NCBI GenBank assembly: GCA_014871385.1
Contig: CM026433.1
Location: forward strand, 5,271,823 to 5,335,822
Direction of reading: 5' to 3'
Length of the DNA: 64,000 bases
DNA from: Ceratodon purpureus
Lineage: Eukaryota > Streptophyta > Bryopsida > Pseudoditrichales > Ditrichaceae
Position numbers and translations under genes: made by a program. The notes under the pieces are model-generated. The model was not told where the DNA came from, ran no database searches, and saw nothing but the letters and a program-made list of their open reading frames with translations. Positions 45,623 through 58,771 of the stretch are shown here, piece by piece. The first letter of the stretch is position 1, and each line of letters starts with the position of its first letter.

Positions 45623-48600
45623 TCAGAACTCTGCCATTTTGAATCGCAGAATGTATAATCAGTAATCTATTAAAAAAATGTGACTTCAACTAAATGCGTG
45701 TACTAACGAAATATAGACAAGAGGTGTTATTGAGAGGAAACGGTTTAGGCGTAAGAAATCACTTAATGATGTTGGAGAAATGCAGAAACGAACCACACAT
45801 TTGTTCTTACCACGATTTTTTTTCTTTGGAATACGTTCACTCTTCCTTGTGGCTGCAGTACTTGTATTTTTCGGACGAGTCGACTTCACTACCTCTGATG
45901 CAGTTTTATTCACTGTGGGACTCTGTACAACACATCACTGTCATTAGTAACTCTATGCGTGCATATAAACCAAGAACAGGAGATGATCAACATCGTTTCC
46001 GATGCAACGTACGAATATGTTGGATTCTCTCTGCGGTATCATTGCAATAAATTAGATTCACTCATGGGACTGAAAAATATGTATACGAGAATCTTCCGAA
46101 TATTACCAGAGACAGGCAATGCGCCACAGCCTCTGCATCCGGCAATTCTGCAGCGTCAGAATTATCAATACCAGGAGAGGGAGAACTGGAACTCGGAGCA
46201 GAAGCTGTAGCTGGACTACTGTCGTCAGGAGACAATTTCTGATTAGAAGTACTGCGCATGTTGCGAATTTGTGACATTAGGCTGTCGAGTACCATCTTCT
46301 TCTCCACAGTGCCGCATCCGTCAAGGCTCCTTACTTCCGCCATTTGTTTCAACAAGACTTTTCCGAGTGGATGCGAAAGTGCCCATCGTACGTCTGGATC
46401 ATCTGAGTCCGGTACAATAGACAGATTCTCTGCTGAGTCTGTCTCGGACATCTCTCGGCGAACCGGAAAAACGGATGTCGAATTAGAAAGAGCTTGATCT
46501 GTCACCTCTCTACCGGCAGGAGCGCTTTCTTCACGTATTCCACTCGTACGGGGACTTGACGACAGTATTACTGCTGCATCGTCTGCTTCCTTACATTCTC
46601 TATCTTGGACCTTTGTTCTGGACCTTCTATCTCCACTCTTATCTCTCGTTACTTCTTCCTGGACCTCATCCGGGTCCGGAGTTCTACCCAGTTTTACTCG
46701 AAGCCTTTCTGTGACTCCTGCGATGCCGATGGGTCCTGTACGACCTTTGGTCTTTCGGCACGAGTTAGCGCGCTTCATCTGCTCTGACTTAGCACGAAAC
46801 TTTTCAGTCCCCGCCATAGTAACAAGCCTAGACCAGATGTCCTCACTCACCCATGAAGGGCGTTCGCATTTTGCCTCTATCAATTTAATGAGTTCATGTC
46901 TGTATGAGCTCAGAGCCGATCCTATTCGTCCTCGCAACCAAGTCGGATTCACATGATATTGGTAATCAAAGTCCTCGTTCAGGCGGGAAATCAAAGTGTC
47001 CATCAGGTGAAAAGGCTGATGTCGTATATCTAAGAAAGAAGGGTCCAGACCTCTTACCAATTTTCCAACCATCTCGTGCCACGTGCCAACTCCATATCCG
47101 TATGGCCTACCCTCCTCATTCACGTGTATGAAGAATTTCTTCTTCCCCGCATCCACCCTACGAGAAGCGGTATCCTCACGGGCCTTCTGACGGTCTCTCC
47201 TGTCTTTTCTTGCCTCGCTTTCCTTCTTCAGGAGAAAGGGAGTAACCGTGCAGCTACCACCGCCTGCAGAGGAACCGCCTCTTTCAGAAACGCCCTCATC
47301 ACGCTTGTGGAAGTTCAGCGATGAATTCGTCAAGGGGACCTTCAGTTCCACTCCGCGCGTGCCTCGGCTGGGAACGTCAAATCCAGCATGCGTCATGTGC
47401 TCAGATGAGCGTCGGCTGGGGTGGATATCCTCCTCACCTGCCGATCCTGTTTCAGAGTCACTGTGACCATATCCATGGCCACGGTAGTTGTGATCAGAAT
47501 AATGACGACTTGAACTCTTACGTTTTCTATCACGACCTGATGAGGATCCTGATGTGGAGAAAGACGGAGACCGCCTAGATCGTCGTCTCTTACTGCGGTG
47601 TGATCGCCTCCTACGCCATGGACTCTGGACATAGCGAAAATGTGTAAAGGAAATTCTGATCAGTAATTTAGAAAATGAGGACTAAAAAATTTATAAATGA
47701 CGATAACTATAAGTCGCACTAACTGCGTCGACCTTCTCTATTAAAAAGATGGACGAAATTAACCTTCGCCTAATTTGCTGGAGTACAGTCAGAGAGTACA
47801 TATCATCGACAAGCACGACTTCCGAAGATATTACATTCGGTGTTGAATCATCATCTGAGGTTCGCTCACATTCTATACGTACTGGAGGAATGACCATTAC
47901 CTCGTCGGAGTCACCGGAACTGTGACGTCGATGACGTCGACTACGTCTGTGCAATGAAGACGGACTTGGGGAGTACATATCACCTCTGTTCTGTAGTGTG
48001 TCCTCGTCATTCCACATCACGTCATATTTAGTAGCAGGCTTCCCTGCAGGTCGCGCACCTTCCGCACTCTCTCTGTCTCCCCAAGAATTAGGCACATTCG
48101 GAAACTTCCTCCTCCAGCGATCAACGTAATCTTCTGGAGCGTCTTGGCCAGTGGCAACGACGGGCGTGGAAATAGGCGCTGTCGCTTCAGCGCCAACATT
48201 CCCTTCAGGGACTGATGATGGTGCATCATGTACTGCGACATCGCCAGCAATACTTTGTGAAATCGAAAATAGTACATGCAGTACACACAGCCAGTACATC
48301 GGAATGAAATGCAGGTAAACTACATGGAGACGTCCTTAAATAATATACGGCATCGAAATGAAAAAAACGTACCATTACATCCGTCCTGGGACGGAGGAGA
48401 TTGCGTCAAAGCGACGTCGGCTGCAGAGACTGACCGCCTGTTCGGCAAGGACTTCTCAGGGGGTAAGTCGAAAAACTCTTTCGTGACAGATGCTGCAAGA
48501 TCGGGTCCCGGAGGAAACTTGTTGCGTGCTCGGGACAATGATATTGCCGGGATTGAATCATCCACCTTCTGCGAGTCATCCGTGGAGTTGCTCGACTTCT

Positions 48601-48655
48601 TCGGAATCCACAGCTCCGGGCCCCTCCTTGCCTTCGGATTTGATCGTGGGGCCAT
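45623..48655 (-). CDS. TnpA-like protein (plant En/Spm transposase_24-type), 5 exons
   Basis: Exons 48655-48373, 48232-47724, 47624-46107, 45922-45811 and 45630-45623 (8 coding bases, Glu-Phe-stop) join in compatible phases to 809 aa. The N-terminus is low-complexity. Residues ~265-310 are Arg/Ser-rich (SHRSKRRRSRRSPS). The central part of exon 3 holds the plant transposase (Ptta/En/Spm) domain: YGVGTWHEMVGKLVRGLD, then WLRGRIGSALSSYRHELIK, RPSWVSEDIWSRLV, and the KSEQMKRANSCRKTKGRTGP segment. The C-terminus is basic (KSERIPKKKNR). In En/Spm, TnpA binds subterminal repeats and regulates transposition, and this protein probably does the same. Exons 1, 2 and 5 rest on splice signals only. The tiny last exon is the least certain part. 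Confidence 0.7.
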
Positions 48656-49727
48656 TGTTGGCGATTACTGCAAGACGAAATTGCAGTAAATGGTAATGAC
48701 CTAGTTCGGAACACGAGGACTCGTACTAGAGAATTCTGTTCTCAAACACTAGGTTCAGGAAATCAGCATAAAGAGGAAAATAACATTACAGAATTAGGGA
48801 AACGGATTACTGCGTAGAGTATGGAAGATATATCACATGTCTCGGCCTGCAGCTACGTCTACGGGTAAGTACATCTTATGAAGTACAATGCCTCTCATGC
48901 AGAAGAGAAGATCAGAGGTTACCAGAAAGTAAGGGTTTTGCAACAGTATAACAGGAGCCGCGTTTCCGAAGTCTGCATACAACGCCGTTCAATGATAAGA
49001 GTTTGCGTTACATCCACATCTGCCAAAGGACATACAAATACAGCCTCATAGCAAGAAAAGAAAGAACATTAGCATTAACGAAGTTCTACGGCGGTTAATT
49101 TCTGTAAAAAAAAAAAAAACAGAAATCAGATACAAGGAGGACGATGCCTGTCCTTCCAGAGAAGAATGTCTCCAAGCACCCCGTCCGTGATGCTGAACCA
49201 GTACGCTTTCAAAGCATCCGCATGGAGTTAGCGTAGCATATGACACGGGCGCCGAACAATTTCGCGAAAACACAGTCACACCGCGGAGACGGAGTACTTC
49301 AGAAATCTGCAGAATGAGGTCGCGGCGCTACCTTAGCGCAGTAACGTAGAAGACATACAATTGCTATGTCGAACTACGACACGACTGCGCTGTGTTGCGG
49401 AAATGCTGCAACATGGTGGACGGTGTGAGAGGTTAGACGAGAGAAGTTGTCACGCGCATTTACAGGCTAAAACTTCTGCATGTAAACTGGTGAGACTGTA
49501 GTTATTAGAGAGTTCCCCAGTACTCTTTCGACGGATGAACGTGACATGCTAACCCTAAATTACTTTTAATTAGAATTAATGGGAGGAAGTCATCGTCACC
49601 TCCATTTCCGATGATCATTACTACAGTAACTAGAATGTCGTACATTAGGAGATGAGCAGACCCCCTGTTCACTGGAAGGTTGTTAAGAGGAGAATTGGAA
49701 TTCGCATTTTCATTTCGCATTTCCACA
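48656..49727. other. Non-coding spacer between divergent CACTA genes
   Basis: This lies between the TnpA-like gene (-) and the BRCT-like gene (+), so it probably holds a divergent promoter. Short frames such as 49046-49279 (-) have no family match. An A-run of 13 lies at about 49107-49119. Confidence 0.45.
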
Positions 49728-50632
49728 ATGTCGACTGTAGAGGGTAGTGTGAGTAGAAGGTCTGTAAGCCCATATGGAAAGGAACAACCACCCATTGTTG
49801 GGCCAGAAGAGGGTATTCTCAAACGAAAACATGACAGAGAACTTGAAGACAGAGAGCTGCCGCAACTTCGGAGGGGTATGACCAAGAGGCAGAAAAGAGA
49901 ATTTTCGTACGATGAACAATGCGAGCGCGTGCAGGCGGGCTGTTCGGAGCTTCTTGGAGAATTAGAAGACCTTGAACGAGCAGTAATTGAGGACTATCTG
50001 CTGAGACACTGGTTTACCGGGACACGGATACTGATCAATCCTCCAATTCATTCTACGTGAGTTTCATGGGTCTTTTTGGAAATTTTCTTCACCTTTGGCT
50101 GCCGTTTTTCTGTGTCTTTCATGCATTCCAAGCTGTTTGAACGGGGACTCCGATCTCTTCGCTTTACTTAGGGTTTCAGTACAATGTGGAGCGCAGAAAC
50201 CCGGACTCCAAAGTCATAGCAGACTGCGATTTAAGGAGGTGGATGCTCGAGGCTTCTTATTTGGGAGCCACCGAGGCAGATAATGTTTTTGACAAAGTTA
50301 CGCACGTGGTTATTTACCACAGAAAAGGTCAAGTAATCCCACCAAAAAACATTCTTCGCAGGTACATTCTCTGATCACTTTTGTTTTTCTGAAGTTTCTG
50401 AAGTCCACCCATTCTTGGCTTCCCGGTTCATGCCGACTGCTCATATCTTTCTTTCTGATCGAATTTATATTTTCGCAGCTTCGGAGGGATTGCCGAACAG
50501 GACATGGTCACGTTTTCACACTTCCTGAATCCTGGAGGTGTGAAAATCGAAGTCGTGTACCACGACTGGCTCGAAGACTCCCTTTGCTCTAAAAGGGTCC
50601 TGCCAGTGACTGGGTATCGTGCATTGACATAG
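49728..50632 (+). CDS. BRCT-like domain protein carried by the CACTA element, 3 exons
   Basis: Exons 49728-50056, 50197-50361 and 50479-50632 join in phase to 215 aa. The N-terminal half is charged with basic patches (EEGILKRKHDRELEDRELP, RRGMTKRQKREF). The C-terminal half has BRCT hallmarks: LEASYLGA, VTHVVIYHRKGQ, then KIEVVYHDWLEDSL with the conserved tryptophan, and RVLPVTGY. It most resembles the final BRCT of DNA ligase IV in my memory, but no ligase part is present. BRCT domains bind phosphoproteins or DNA-repair partners. The exon 2 acceptor (GCGCAG|A) was chosen because it keeps the frame; an alternative at 50180 does not. Role in the transposon is unknown: captured host domain or element-specific repair adaptor. 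Confidence 0.55.
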
Positions 50633-51505
50633 TGATAAAATTGTGTCCGTGAGGGGGAGAGGTTGGGGGGGGCTCGTAATTTCTAAGAAACGGTTCTACG
50701 AAGTACATATAGGACGTTCCCTTCGTTCAACCACAGGACATGCAGACCGTTGATTCTGTTCAACGGTAGATTCTATTAGAAATGTCGAACATTTTCAACA
50801 ATTATACCTCTCTGTAAACTCTTCCAAAAATAAACAAAGGGAAGATTGAATGTTGAATCCGGATCGAGCGCGTGCATTTGCATCTACGGGGTACCTCGAA
50901 TTTCTGACTTCAACGATGCGTTATCTATGCGGTTGTCTAATTTACCACATCAGACCGGTGAAGTAGATTTAGATACTAATTCTGTATGAACGCGTGCATG
51001 CTGACATAGCAATTACTGATTGAAGTCGAGTTCCATGAGTTGAAGTCATAGTGAACTGGAGTTCATTTCGTCATGAACTCCCGATATGATGATGTGCCAA
51101 AATTAATTATACCACTCTTTCATGAGCTATGGTTTAGGTCCCGCACCGCTCCTTCCTCGTGATCTCTGTATTGAATGCTAACGATCACCTGTCATACGTT
51201 GCTGTTCACCTGGGTTGCTACAGAGGCCTTTCAGTACGCTGAGAAAGGCAGGACGACGAAGACAACATCCAGCACCGCTTCAGGTATGTCTCGCTAGCTT
51301 TCACTTAAATTTGGGCTTTATGCTGAGCGTCGCCACCGTGACGTGGGTCTGTGAGAAGAAGTGTTTTTCTACTCCACAGTATGTATGTCCGTGTGTTTGT
51401 CGGATGAGATGGTCATGGGTTAGGGTTTAGTGTAGCATATGTCCACTGAGGGAAAAGGCATGCCATTGCACTTCAGAGCGTCATTCTGTTTTCGGTATCC
51501 CTGTA
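50633..51505. other. CACTA internal spacer with one exon-like segment
   Basis: Mostly non-coding. 51225-51283 is bounded by GTTGCTACAG and CAG|GTATGT and could be a leader exon of the following small ORF or an alternative tail of the BRCT-like gene. Nothing else was recognised. Confidence 0.4.
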
Positions 51506-51879
51506 ATGGCAGAACAAGGTAGAATCTTCTCCGAAAATTACAACACAGGGGAGATGGTCGCACTTATTTTTCTAGAGTACATTCGGAAGGAGGCTTCGGG
51601 AATTATCGCGAGACCAGGTCCTTCTGAGTTTTTAATCCTCGGGTATGGCAGAGTCGCTTGTTCTTGTAAGCTCTTCTACAAATTTCTTGGCGACCAGTAT
51701 GTGCGAGAGAATTTCTGGTTTGAGTACTACCGTGTACTGGAATTAATTTCCTTGAGAAATCCAGGTATGTTTTCGTGAAGTCGAACTCCTGCTTTTTCGT
51801 GACCGTGTGAGCGCAGCATGAACGAGCATGTTTCTCTACTTATTTTTGTCTCATTTAATTCACTGCAGTTTATGTGTAG
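51506..51879 (+). CDS. Small F-box-like ORF 1 of the CACTA element
   Basis: Exon 51506-51764 begins MAEQGRIFSENYNTGEMVAL and includes ILGYGRVACSCKLFYKFLGD followed by an aromatic helix (FWFEYYRVLELI). A donor (CCAG|GTATGT) joins an 11-base last exon (51869-51879), giving 89 aa. The VACSCKLFYKFL pattern resembles the central helix of F-box domains (VCK.W), but the leading Leu-Pro motif is weak, so this is a tentative assignment. It is similar in layout to the ORF at 62038. It lies just 5' of the transposase gene on the same strand and may share its transcript. Confidence 0.4.
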
Positions 51880-51928
51880 ATTCGGAGACAAAAAACAATT
51901 GAACACTAGACTCGTTCAGCAGTAGAAG

Positions 51929-54900
51929 ATGAGGCGGCGGCGCTTGGTTCCGGCGTATAATATAGAGCGGTCCATATCTCGCCGGTTAGGTTTACCTGAG
52001 TACCCTTGCGCGTGCTCGAGGTGTCATGGTGGGCGCATCAGAAAAGTGGAAACTATTGCTAAACATCATAGGCGATACGGTCGAGACGAACACCTAACAC
52101 ATCCAATACTGGTACGATAAGCCTTCTTTTATTTCATGGAGTACTTGGTCAAGCTACGTCCGATCTGAACACCGCCTACCGCTCATTCCGATCAGAAATG
52201 TAAAGAATGTATTCACAGGATTTCTGAGGTGCAAGAATAATTTAATGTCTTTCCTTTTTTGCAGACAGTGGATGGGCGTAATTTACGAGGTCCAACACAA
52301 CATGCAGACTGTGGTGAGGAATTCTACCAGAGGAATGGTGAGCGACCTGGTTCTCCGCAGTTTGTCTGGCCTAGCAATGAAGGCGTGGATTATCAAAGCA
52401 TGTTTCATGCTGCGTTTGGTCATGCAAATTCGCTTCATGCTGAGGCAGCTGCGGATCCGCGGAATTTTACAGACGGAGTTCAGCAGGGGGAAGAAAACGG
52501 CGATGAATTCAATGCAGACTACGAAAACCTCGTGAAAGAGTCCATCGACCCTGTTTACCCAGGCTGTCAGGAGAACCGGATACAGTGCGGGATTGTAATA
52601 ATGAGCCTAGCCTCGGTTTATGGAGTTTCGGATGCGTTTGTATCAGCAGTTTTATCATATTTGGCAGGGAGTTTATTGCCAAAAACAAACAGTCTTCCGA
52701 GAACAGCGTACGAATTGAAGACAATGGTCCGTAAGCTTGGGTTGCAGCATCAGCGGATTCATAGCTGCCCCGAAGGACACGTGCTCTTCGACGGTCCAGA
52801 AAATGAGAATTTACGAGAGTGTCCTACATGTCACACTTCCAGATATATTCCGGGGTCCACTACAGTCCCAGTAGCGGTTACCAGGTTCTTCCCATTAATA
52901 CCTAAATTACTTCGAATTTACCGATGCCCGAAGTTGTCGAAGTTGCTGGAGTATCATGCAAGTGCACCTTTTGACGGCAGGAACATGACATCAGTCGCTC
53001 ACAGCTTTCAGTGGAGGGAAATAACCCGCATGTTTCCAGAGTTCGCGAATGTTTCCACCCATCTTAGACTTGCCCTGATAACCGACGGAGTCTGTCCCCA
53101 TAGCCATCAAAATTCGACACACTCTACGTGGATCGTATTAGTGGCAGTCTACAATCTTCCAGGATGGCTGGCTACTAAGAAATTCTTCCTTAACTTAGCC
53201 CTCTTGATTCCTGGACCGCGTGCACCTACATCGGATACGTTCGACATATACTTAAAACCTCTTGTTATGGACTTGTTGAAGCTCTGGCATGGAGTTCCGG
53301 CAATTAACATGTCCCGGCCTGTGGGAGAGCGTTCCTTCACACTTAGGGCCATACTTATGTGGACAGTCTCTGATTTCCCTGCTCTTGGGCTCGTGTCTGG
53401 ACATACAGTGAAGGGCTACCTAGCCTGCCCTGTGTGCGGAGAAGACACCTGTGCAGAGTACTCAAAATACCTTAGCAAAATGGTATACCTTGGAGGGCGT
53501 AGGTTTCTCCCTCAGGATCACAGGTTTCGTCGTTGTCGGGCAGCATTTAACGGAGATGTGGAGCATCGAGTAGCTCCGGTTAGACGCACTGGAGAACGAA
53601 TTCTTGAACAGGGTCGTCAGAGAGCAGAATATCTTCGGAACGGGGGCTCGGAGGATTCCGCAGATGACCCCGTTAAATTGCATGGGGTAAAGCGAGCTAG
53701 CATCCTATTTGCCCTCCCATACTGGAAGGTGTGTACTACTCTCTTTTATGATATGATGCTACTTTCTCTGTGTAGTTTTTAATCTATATTTCGAGAATGT
53801 TCCAACAGCTTCTGCCTCGTCACATTCCTTTTTCATGTCTGTGATGTACATCTTTCTTTATATGGTCTCTGAGTCATCGGATCATTGTCTTCCAAGTTTA
53901 CAGGAAGAGGGATCGTTCTTTATTTTAATTCTTTTTTTTTCGTATTCTGTTTTTTAAAATTGCACCGGAAGCTCGAGAGATTATCTGTACTTTTGATTTG
54001 CCTGACCAGTAACTGGAAATGTACCTGTTCGTCTGAGATGTTAACATTAGCTCTGTTTCGAGAATTAGTTTGCCGACTCTTGAGATGGTTGCTACGTAAC
54101 TGAGAACGAATTGGTGCTTTGCGATATCAAACACTTAGAGTCCTCAATGTGTAAATGTCTGTGACTGAGTTCGTATTTGTTCACTTTCAGTATCATATGA
54201 AGTGAAGGAGAACGGACTTATTAATTGATGAAGTTCAACTGGTGTGGTTTTCTGATTTCGTTCGTTTCGTTATGTTTCTTGTTTATTATCACCGCAGCAC
54301 GTAGCAACTTGCATGTGTGAACTACCTGTCGATGAATAGGTTCGTTCCTGAACTCGTTCAGGACTGCTCATCCTCTGGGGTCTGCTTTTTACTTTTTTGT
54401 TATTTATAGTAAACTGATGATTTATTGATCGTGTTCGCATTTCAAGAATATGAGTTTTATCGTCCCAGCAGCTTCTACCTCGTCACATAACTTTATCGTG
54501 TCTGTGATGTAGACCTCTCTTTTTATGCAGTATGAGTCATCGGATCGCTGTCTTCCGAGTTTACGGGGAGTGGGATGGTTAATTATTTGAAGTCTTTAGT
54601 TTTTATCCTCTCATTTTTATTATTGCACTGGAAGGTCGACCACCTTTCTAATCTGTTGATACGACAGCCCAAGAATTGCAAATGTACCTGTTTCTCTGAG
54701 ATGTTAAAATGAGGAGAGTACAGTAATTTTGGCCTGCGAATGTACTAATGAGATGGTTGCTACGTAACTCACACTGAATTGCTGCTTTGCGGTATTACAC
54801 AGTGAGAGTCTTTATTGTGCCCAAGTTTTCAGCTGACTGCGTATTAGTAGACTGTAATGTCCTAGAAAGTGAACGACAGAGCAGTTATCTTCGCTTCGCA

Positions 54901-57640
54901 GTTAATGCCGAATGCTCATATCTTTTACCCTCTTTAATTTAAAAAAATTTATCTTCTTCCGCAAATGAGATAGTATGTCGTGGCAGTCTTCATCGAAGAC
55001 CCGGTTCGTCTTCCAGTATAGGTTACGATCCTATCATAGAGTCCTCCGTTTCAAGTACTGTTTGTATGATGTTCTTCTTATATATTGCATCACCTTTTAC
55101 TCCCCACGGTGTTATAGTGTGAGAACGTTTAGTTCTCGTGCAAATCGTAGCTTACTGAGAAGATTTCTTTTTTTCCTCCAGAATATCGCGTGACAAGACT
55201 GTTGAATCATGTCTCCGTACGTGGTCATGACACTTCGAATGTCGCAAATAAATGTCCTCTTCTTTGTCTTTGAGTTCTGTGCGTCCGTTTGAAGTTGTAC
55301 TCTTCTGCAGTTATCTTCTTCTTACGAAGAGCATTTGCTTCTCCAGTGCTGCTTTATGATTTGTTTACGTATGATTACTGTGAGCCGGAGTTGATTGTTC
55401 TCACTGTCGTACCGGGTTGTCTGATGTACTGGAGAAAAGATTTTCTACACATCTCATGTTCCAATGTTGTAACGCATTATTTGTCGAGAGAGATATGCAG
55501 TATACTCTGTATGGAGCAGTATCTTATCCACATCTGCGTAGGATGGTAGTTGGTTTCAATGTTTACTGCCCTGCTCTTTGCAGGATACCTGCGACAGTGT
55601 GTTAATTCCGTCTCTCTTGTTACTGTGCAGGATCTCCCCGTTAGGAACACCATTGACGTCATGCATACTGAAAAAAACATAGCGGAGAATATCATAAAAA
55701 CACTTTTCGGAGAGAAGGATTCAGCAAAGGTCAGGTTGGATCTACAGTCGAGGAATATACGACCACATCTTTGGATTAGACGTGTGGGGGAAGAGAACAC
55801 CAAAGCTTTCATGCCAGACGCCAGATACGTATTGTCGAAGGCAGATCGTGAGGTATTTCTGAAGATTTTAAAGTCCCTGAAAATGCCCAGTCATTATTGT
55901 AGTTCACTGTACTCGAAAATTAGCAAGGGTAAACTCACTGGTTTGAAGTCCCATGACTACCATGTTCTCTTACAGGACATTCTACCCCTTTGCTTGCGAA
56001 ACGTAGGAGATCCAGCTACTACGGCAGCCATAGTCCGAGTCAGTAGGATTTTCCGCAAGATATGTTGCAAAACTGTTGATGTGGAAACACGTGAAAGCCT
56101 GTTCATAGAATGCGCAGAAACTCTGTGTATGCTTGAGAAGGAATTCCCTCCTTCTTTCTTCGATGTAATGGTGCACTTGACTATACATCTTGTGGAGGAA
56201 CTTTTTTTATGTGGTCCTGTACATGTTAGGTGGATGTATCCATTCGAACGGTACTTCAAGACACTAAAAGGGTTTGTGAGAAATGCTGCTAAGCCTGAGG
56301 GCTGTATGGCAAAGGGGTATGAGGTGGAAGAAGCATGCGGGTTTGTTGGAGAGTTCATTTCGGACGACGCAGGTGCATTTCGTAGGGTGTGGGATTCAGA
56401 GGAGGACCCGATTTTTAACGATGTTGTACTGGAAGGGAAAGGGAAACGACGAGTCCTTGATGCTCTCTTGCAGCGACACATGCATGCGTTCGTGGTGGAG
56501 AATGCGGATGTGATTGAGCCTTACAGACTGTAAGTATTCGGCTACTGTTCCTTTACAACTATTTTTCCCTTCAGGCTTATGTTTCGTATGTGGATACAAT
56601 GTTTAGCTGTGATGATGGACTTACAGTTAATCTATATGCTTTATGTTTTATTAAAAGCTCAAATGCACATATTGTTTATTTCGGTTCTTTGTCAGTACCT
56701 TCAGTATTTCATTCGCAGCATGGGCTGTACGGTATTTCTTACCTGTTATGCATGGAAGCGCAGACGATATGCCGAAGTGACATCGGAGCGTACGCAAGCG
56801 CGGCATCAGTGGCGTTCTAGGCATCCTAGTCGTGCAGGTTCCCGTGCCCCTAATTTCCCCTCCGATTTAAGTGAAATTCCGGCATTCGTAGATTGGTTGA
56901 GGAACGAGGTTCAACGTGAGATAGATTCTGGTATATACGTGGATGAAATGGTGGAAGCTACTTCAAATTTTCCTTCTCTTATGGCACAAAAATATAGAGG
57001 GATGTATTCTTATGGTTACCATCTAAGGGTGAAGAGTGCAGAAGAGGGTTTGAGGACATGTGATTCTGGAATAGCCGGGACCTTCATTCGGTCGTGCAGG
57101 TCAGGGGTGGGAGACCGGAACATCATAACGGCCCCAGTGGAATATGTCGGCTACCTTGATGAGATAATAGAGTTAGATTACGGAATTTTCACTCAGGTGG
57201 TATTGGTGGCTTCCTGGGTAAAAGCTAATTACAGGGGTGCGAATGCTACCGTAAAAAAAGACAAGTGGGGTTTCACTATTGCAAATTTCAGCAGAATGAT
57301 TGAGTTTGGGGAAGACTCCTTTGCATTACCTTCACATGTTCAGCAAGTTTTTTACTCCAACTGTGATGAAGCACCCGGTTGGCGAGTAGTGATCCGAACA
57401 GAGGCTCGTGGTAAGAGAGTGGTATCGACAGAGCGGGAATGGAATGACGGACCACTGTTCGACTCGGGGCGAGATGAAGACTTCGACGGCCTTAGAGTGC
57501 CTGATGTCATATCGGAAGATCCACTGCAACCTTCCTCGGATGGTCGAGTACTGCCGGCTGAGAATCTATTTGAACATGTAGAGGAAGCAGTTCCCGACGT
57601 ATTCGACCGAGCAGTGGGCGAGTCTTCAGATGAAGAATGA
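51929..57640 (+). CDS. TnpD / Tnp2 CACTA transposase, 4 exons
   Basis: Exons 51929-52111, 52265-53728, 55631-56529 and 56719-57640 give 1155 aa, all with GT-AG sites and matching phases. The first exon carries a short Cys cluster (CACSRCHGGR) like the Transpos_assoc zinc finger. Exon 2 holds the Tnp2 catalytic region: a CPEGH...CPTCH cluster (~229-252), LALITDGVCPH with a candidate catalytic Asp (~335), VAVYNLPGWL, LLIPGP (~375), IYLKPL, SDFPALG (~430) and CPVCG (~449). Exon 3 starts DLPVRNTIDVMHTEKN, the canonical continuation of YWK, and contains the DUF4218 region (FPPSFFDVMVHLTIHLVEEL, then VRWMYPFERYFKTLK). Exon 4 is the C-terminal tail (WLRNEVQREI). It cuts and joins the terminal repeats. 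Exon 4's acceptor (CGCAG|C at 56718) is inferred. No stop or frameshift was found. Confidence 0.85.
53729..55630 (+). other. 1.9-kb TnpD intron with internal tandem duplication
   Basis: The intron carries two diverged direct copies of ~370 bp, starting near 53806 and 54468 (period about 662). Shared blocks are CAGCTTCT(G/A)CCTCGTCACAT, GAGTCATCGGATC, AAATGTACCTGTT and GAGATGGTTGCTACGTAAC. No coding frame is preserved. Confidence 0.65.
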
Positions 57641-58771
57641 ACTTCCCTCCTCTGGAATATGGTTTTCTCATGATCACGGTAAAATATCTAATGACAGGTA
57701 AAATATCTCCTTTACTGTCACGGTTAAATCAATATATATTCGCATATGCAGTATACAAATTGTGTCTTTGTTTTCATTTGCAATTAACAGAATAAGGGTA
57801 GGATGTCTACCGTGCTTTGCGCTTTCTTATGTGTTGGATTGTGGAAAATGCTCCTTAATTTCTGTTTTGTTTTACACAGTGACATAACGACATAGTGAGT
57901 GGGTATTTTCCGATATTCAACTACCAGAGGAGGGTATACTGAAATTCCGGAATCCAGGGGCTGTTGAAGTTCCGCACGCCTGCAGACAGATTCACCTGCC
58001 TGTAGGTGTATGAGGAACTTTACTCTGTATGACTCGTGTTCACAGTAAGAAGGGAACTGTGATGACTCATTCGCGATGGCTTAGGTGACCCTCTTTGATT
58101 TGTAAATGTTTCCATCTGTGCCCACTGCCCTTTGTAAGAACCTGTTAGTGGTTCTGTTCTCGCTTTTCCTACTGAAGTGGACTTTTTTTCGCGGTCTGTA
58201 AGAAACTGAAGCATCCTCTCGACCAGGAAGAGAGTGGTATCGTATCACTATGATCTGAAGTTCCTTTATCATATTCGATGACTCAGATGGCCCTCTATGT
58301 CTTTTTTTTCCTGAATGCATTGTTAATAAGTTTATCATTATACCTTCACCGTGTCTAATTTCGGTTCATTTATTTCGTATGTACGAATCAGAGGGTGTAA
58401 GTAGGAGAGAGTTAATCCGGCAAGTCTCTGATGCTGGAATGGTTTCGTCTTAATAGACAGAGTACCGTTGATCAATCTATCTCGTATCCAGTCTTCATGT
58501 GCATCTATTTTCTTTTTTCATGTACTTCATCTTTTCAACGCGTGCATTATGTATAATGTCCAACGGTCTGTTGTGGTAGACACAAGTGATTGTCGCCACG
58601 CAATGTAATGGATTTTATGTAAGTCCATATTTGGATGTTCAACCAGTATCTGTTGTGGTATCTTATGAGTGCCTTATTGATCCTCAAGATTTTCTTCAAA
58701 CAGCGTTCATGTGGATACGAGGGAGGGAAATCATAACCATGATTACGTATCTAATTATGGTGAGCCTGTGA
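57641..58771. other. CACTA internal spacer before the nested element
   Basis: T-rich non-coding DNA. Weak inverted copies of an ATTCGATGACTC-type block occur near 58055-58090 and 58270-58300. It ends at the TGA duplication of the nested element. Confidence 0.45.
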
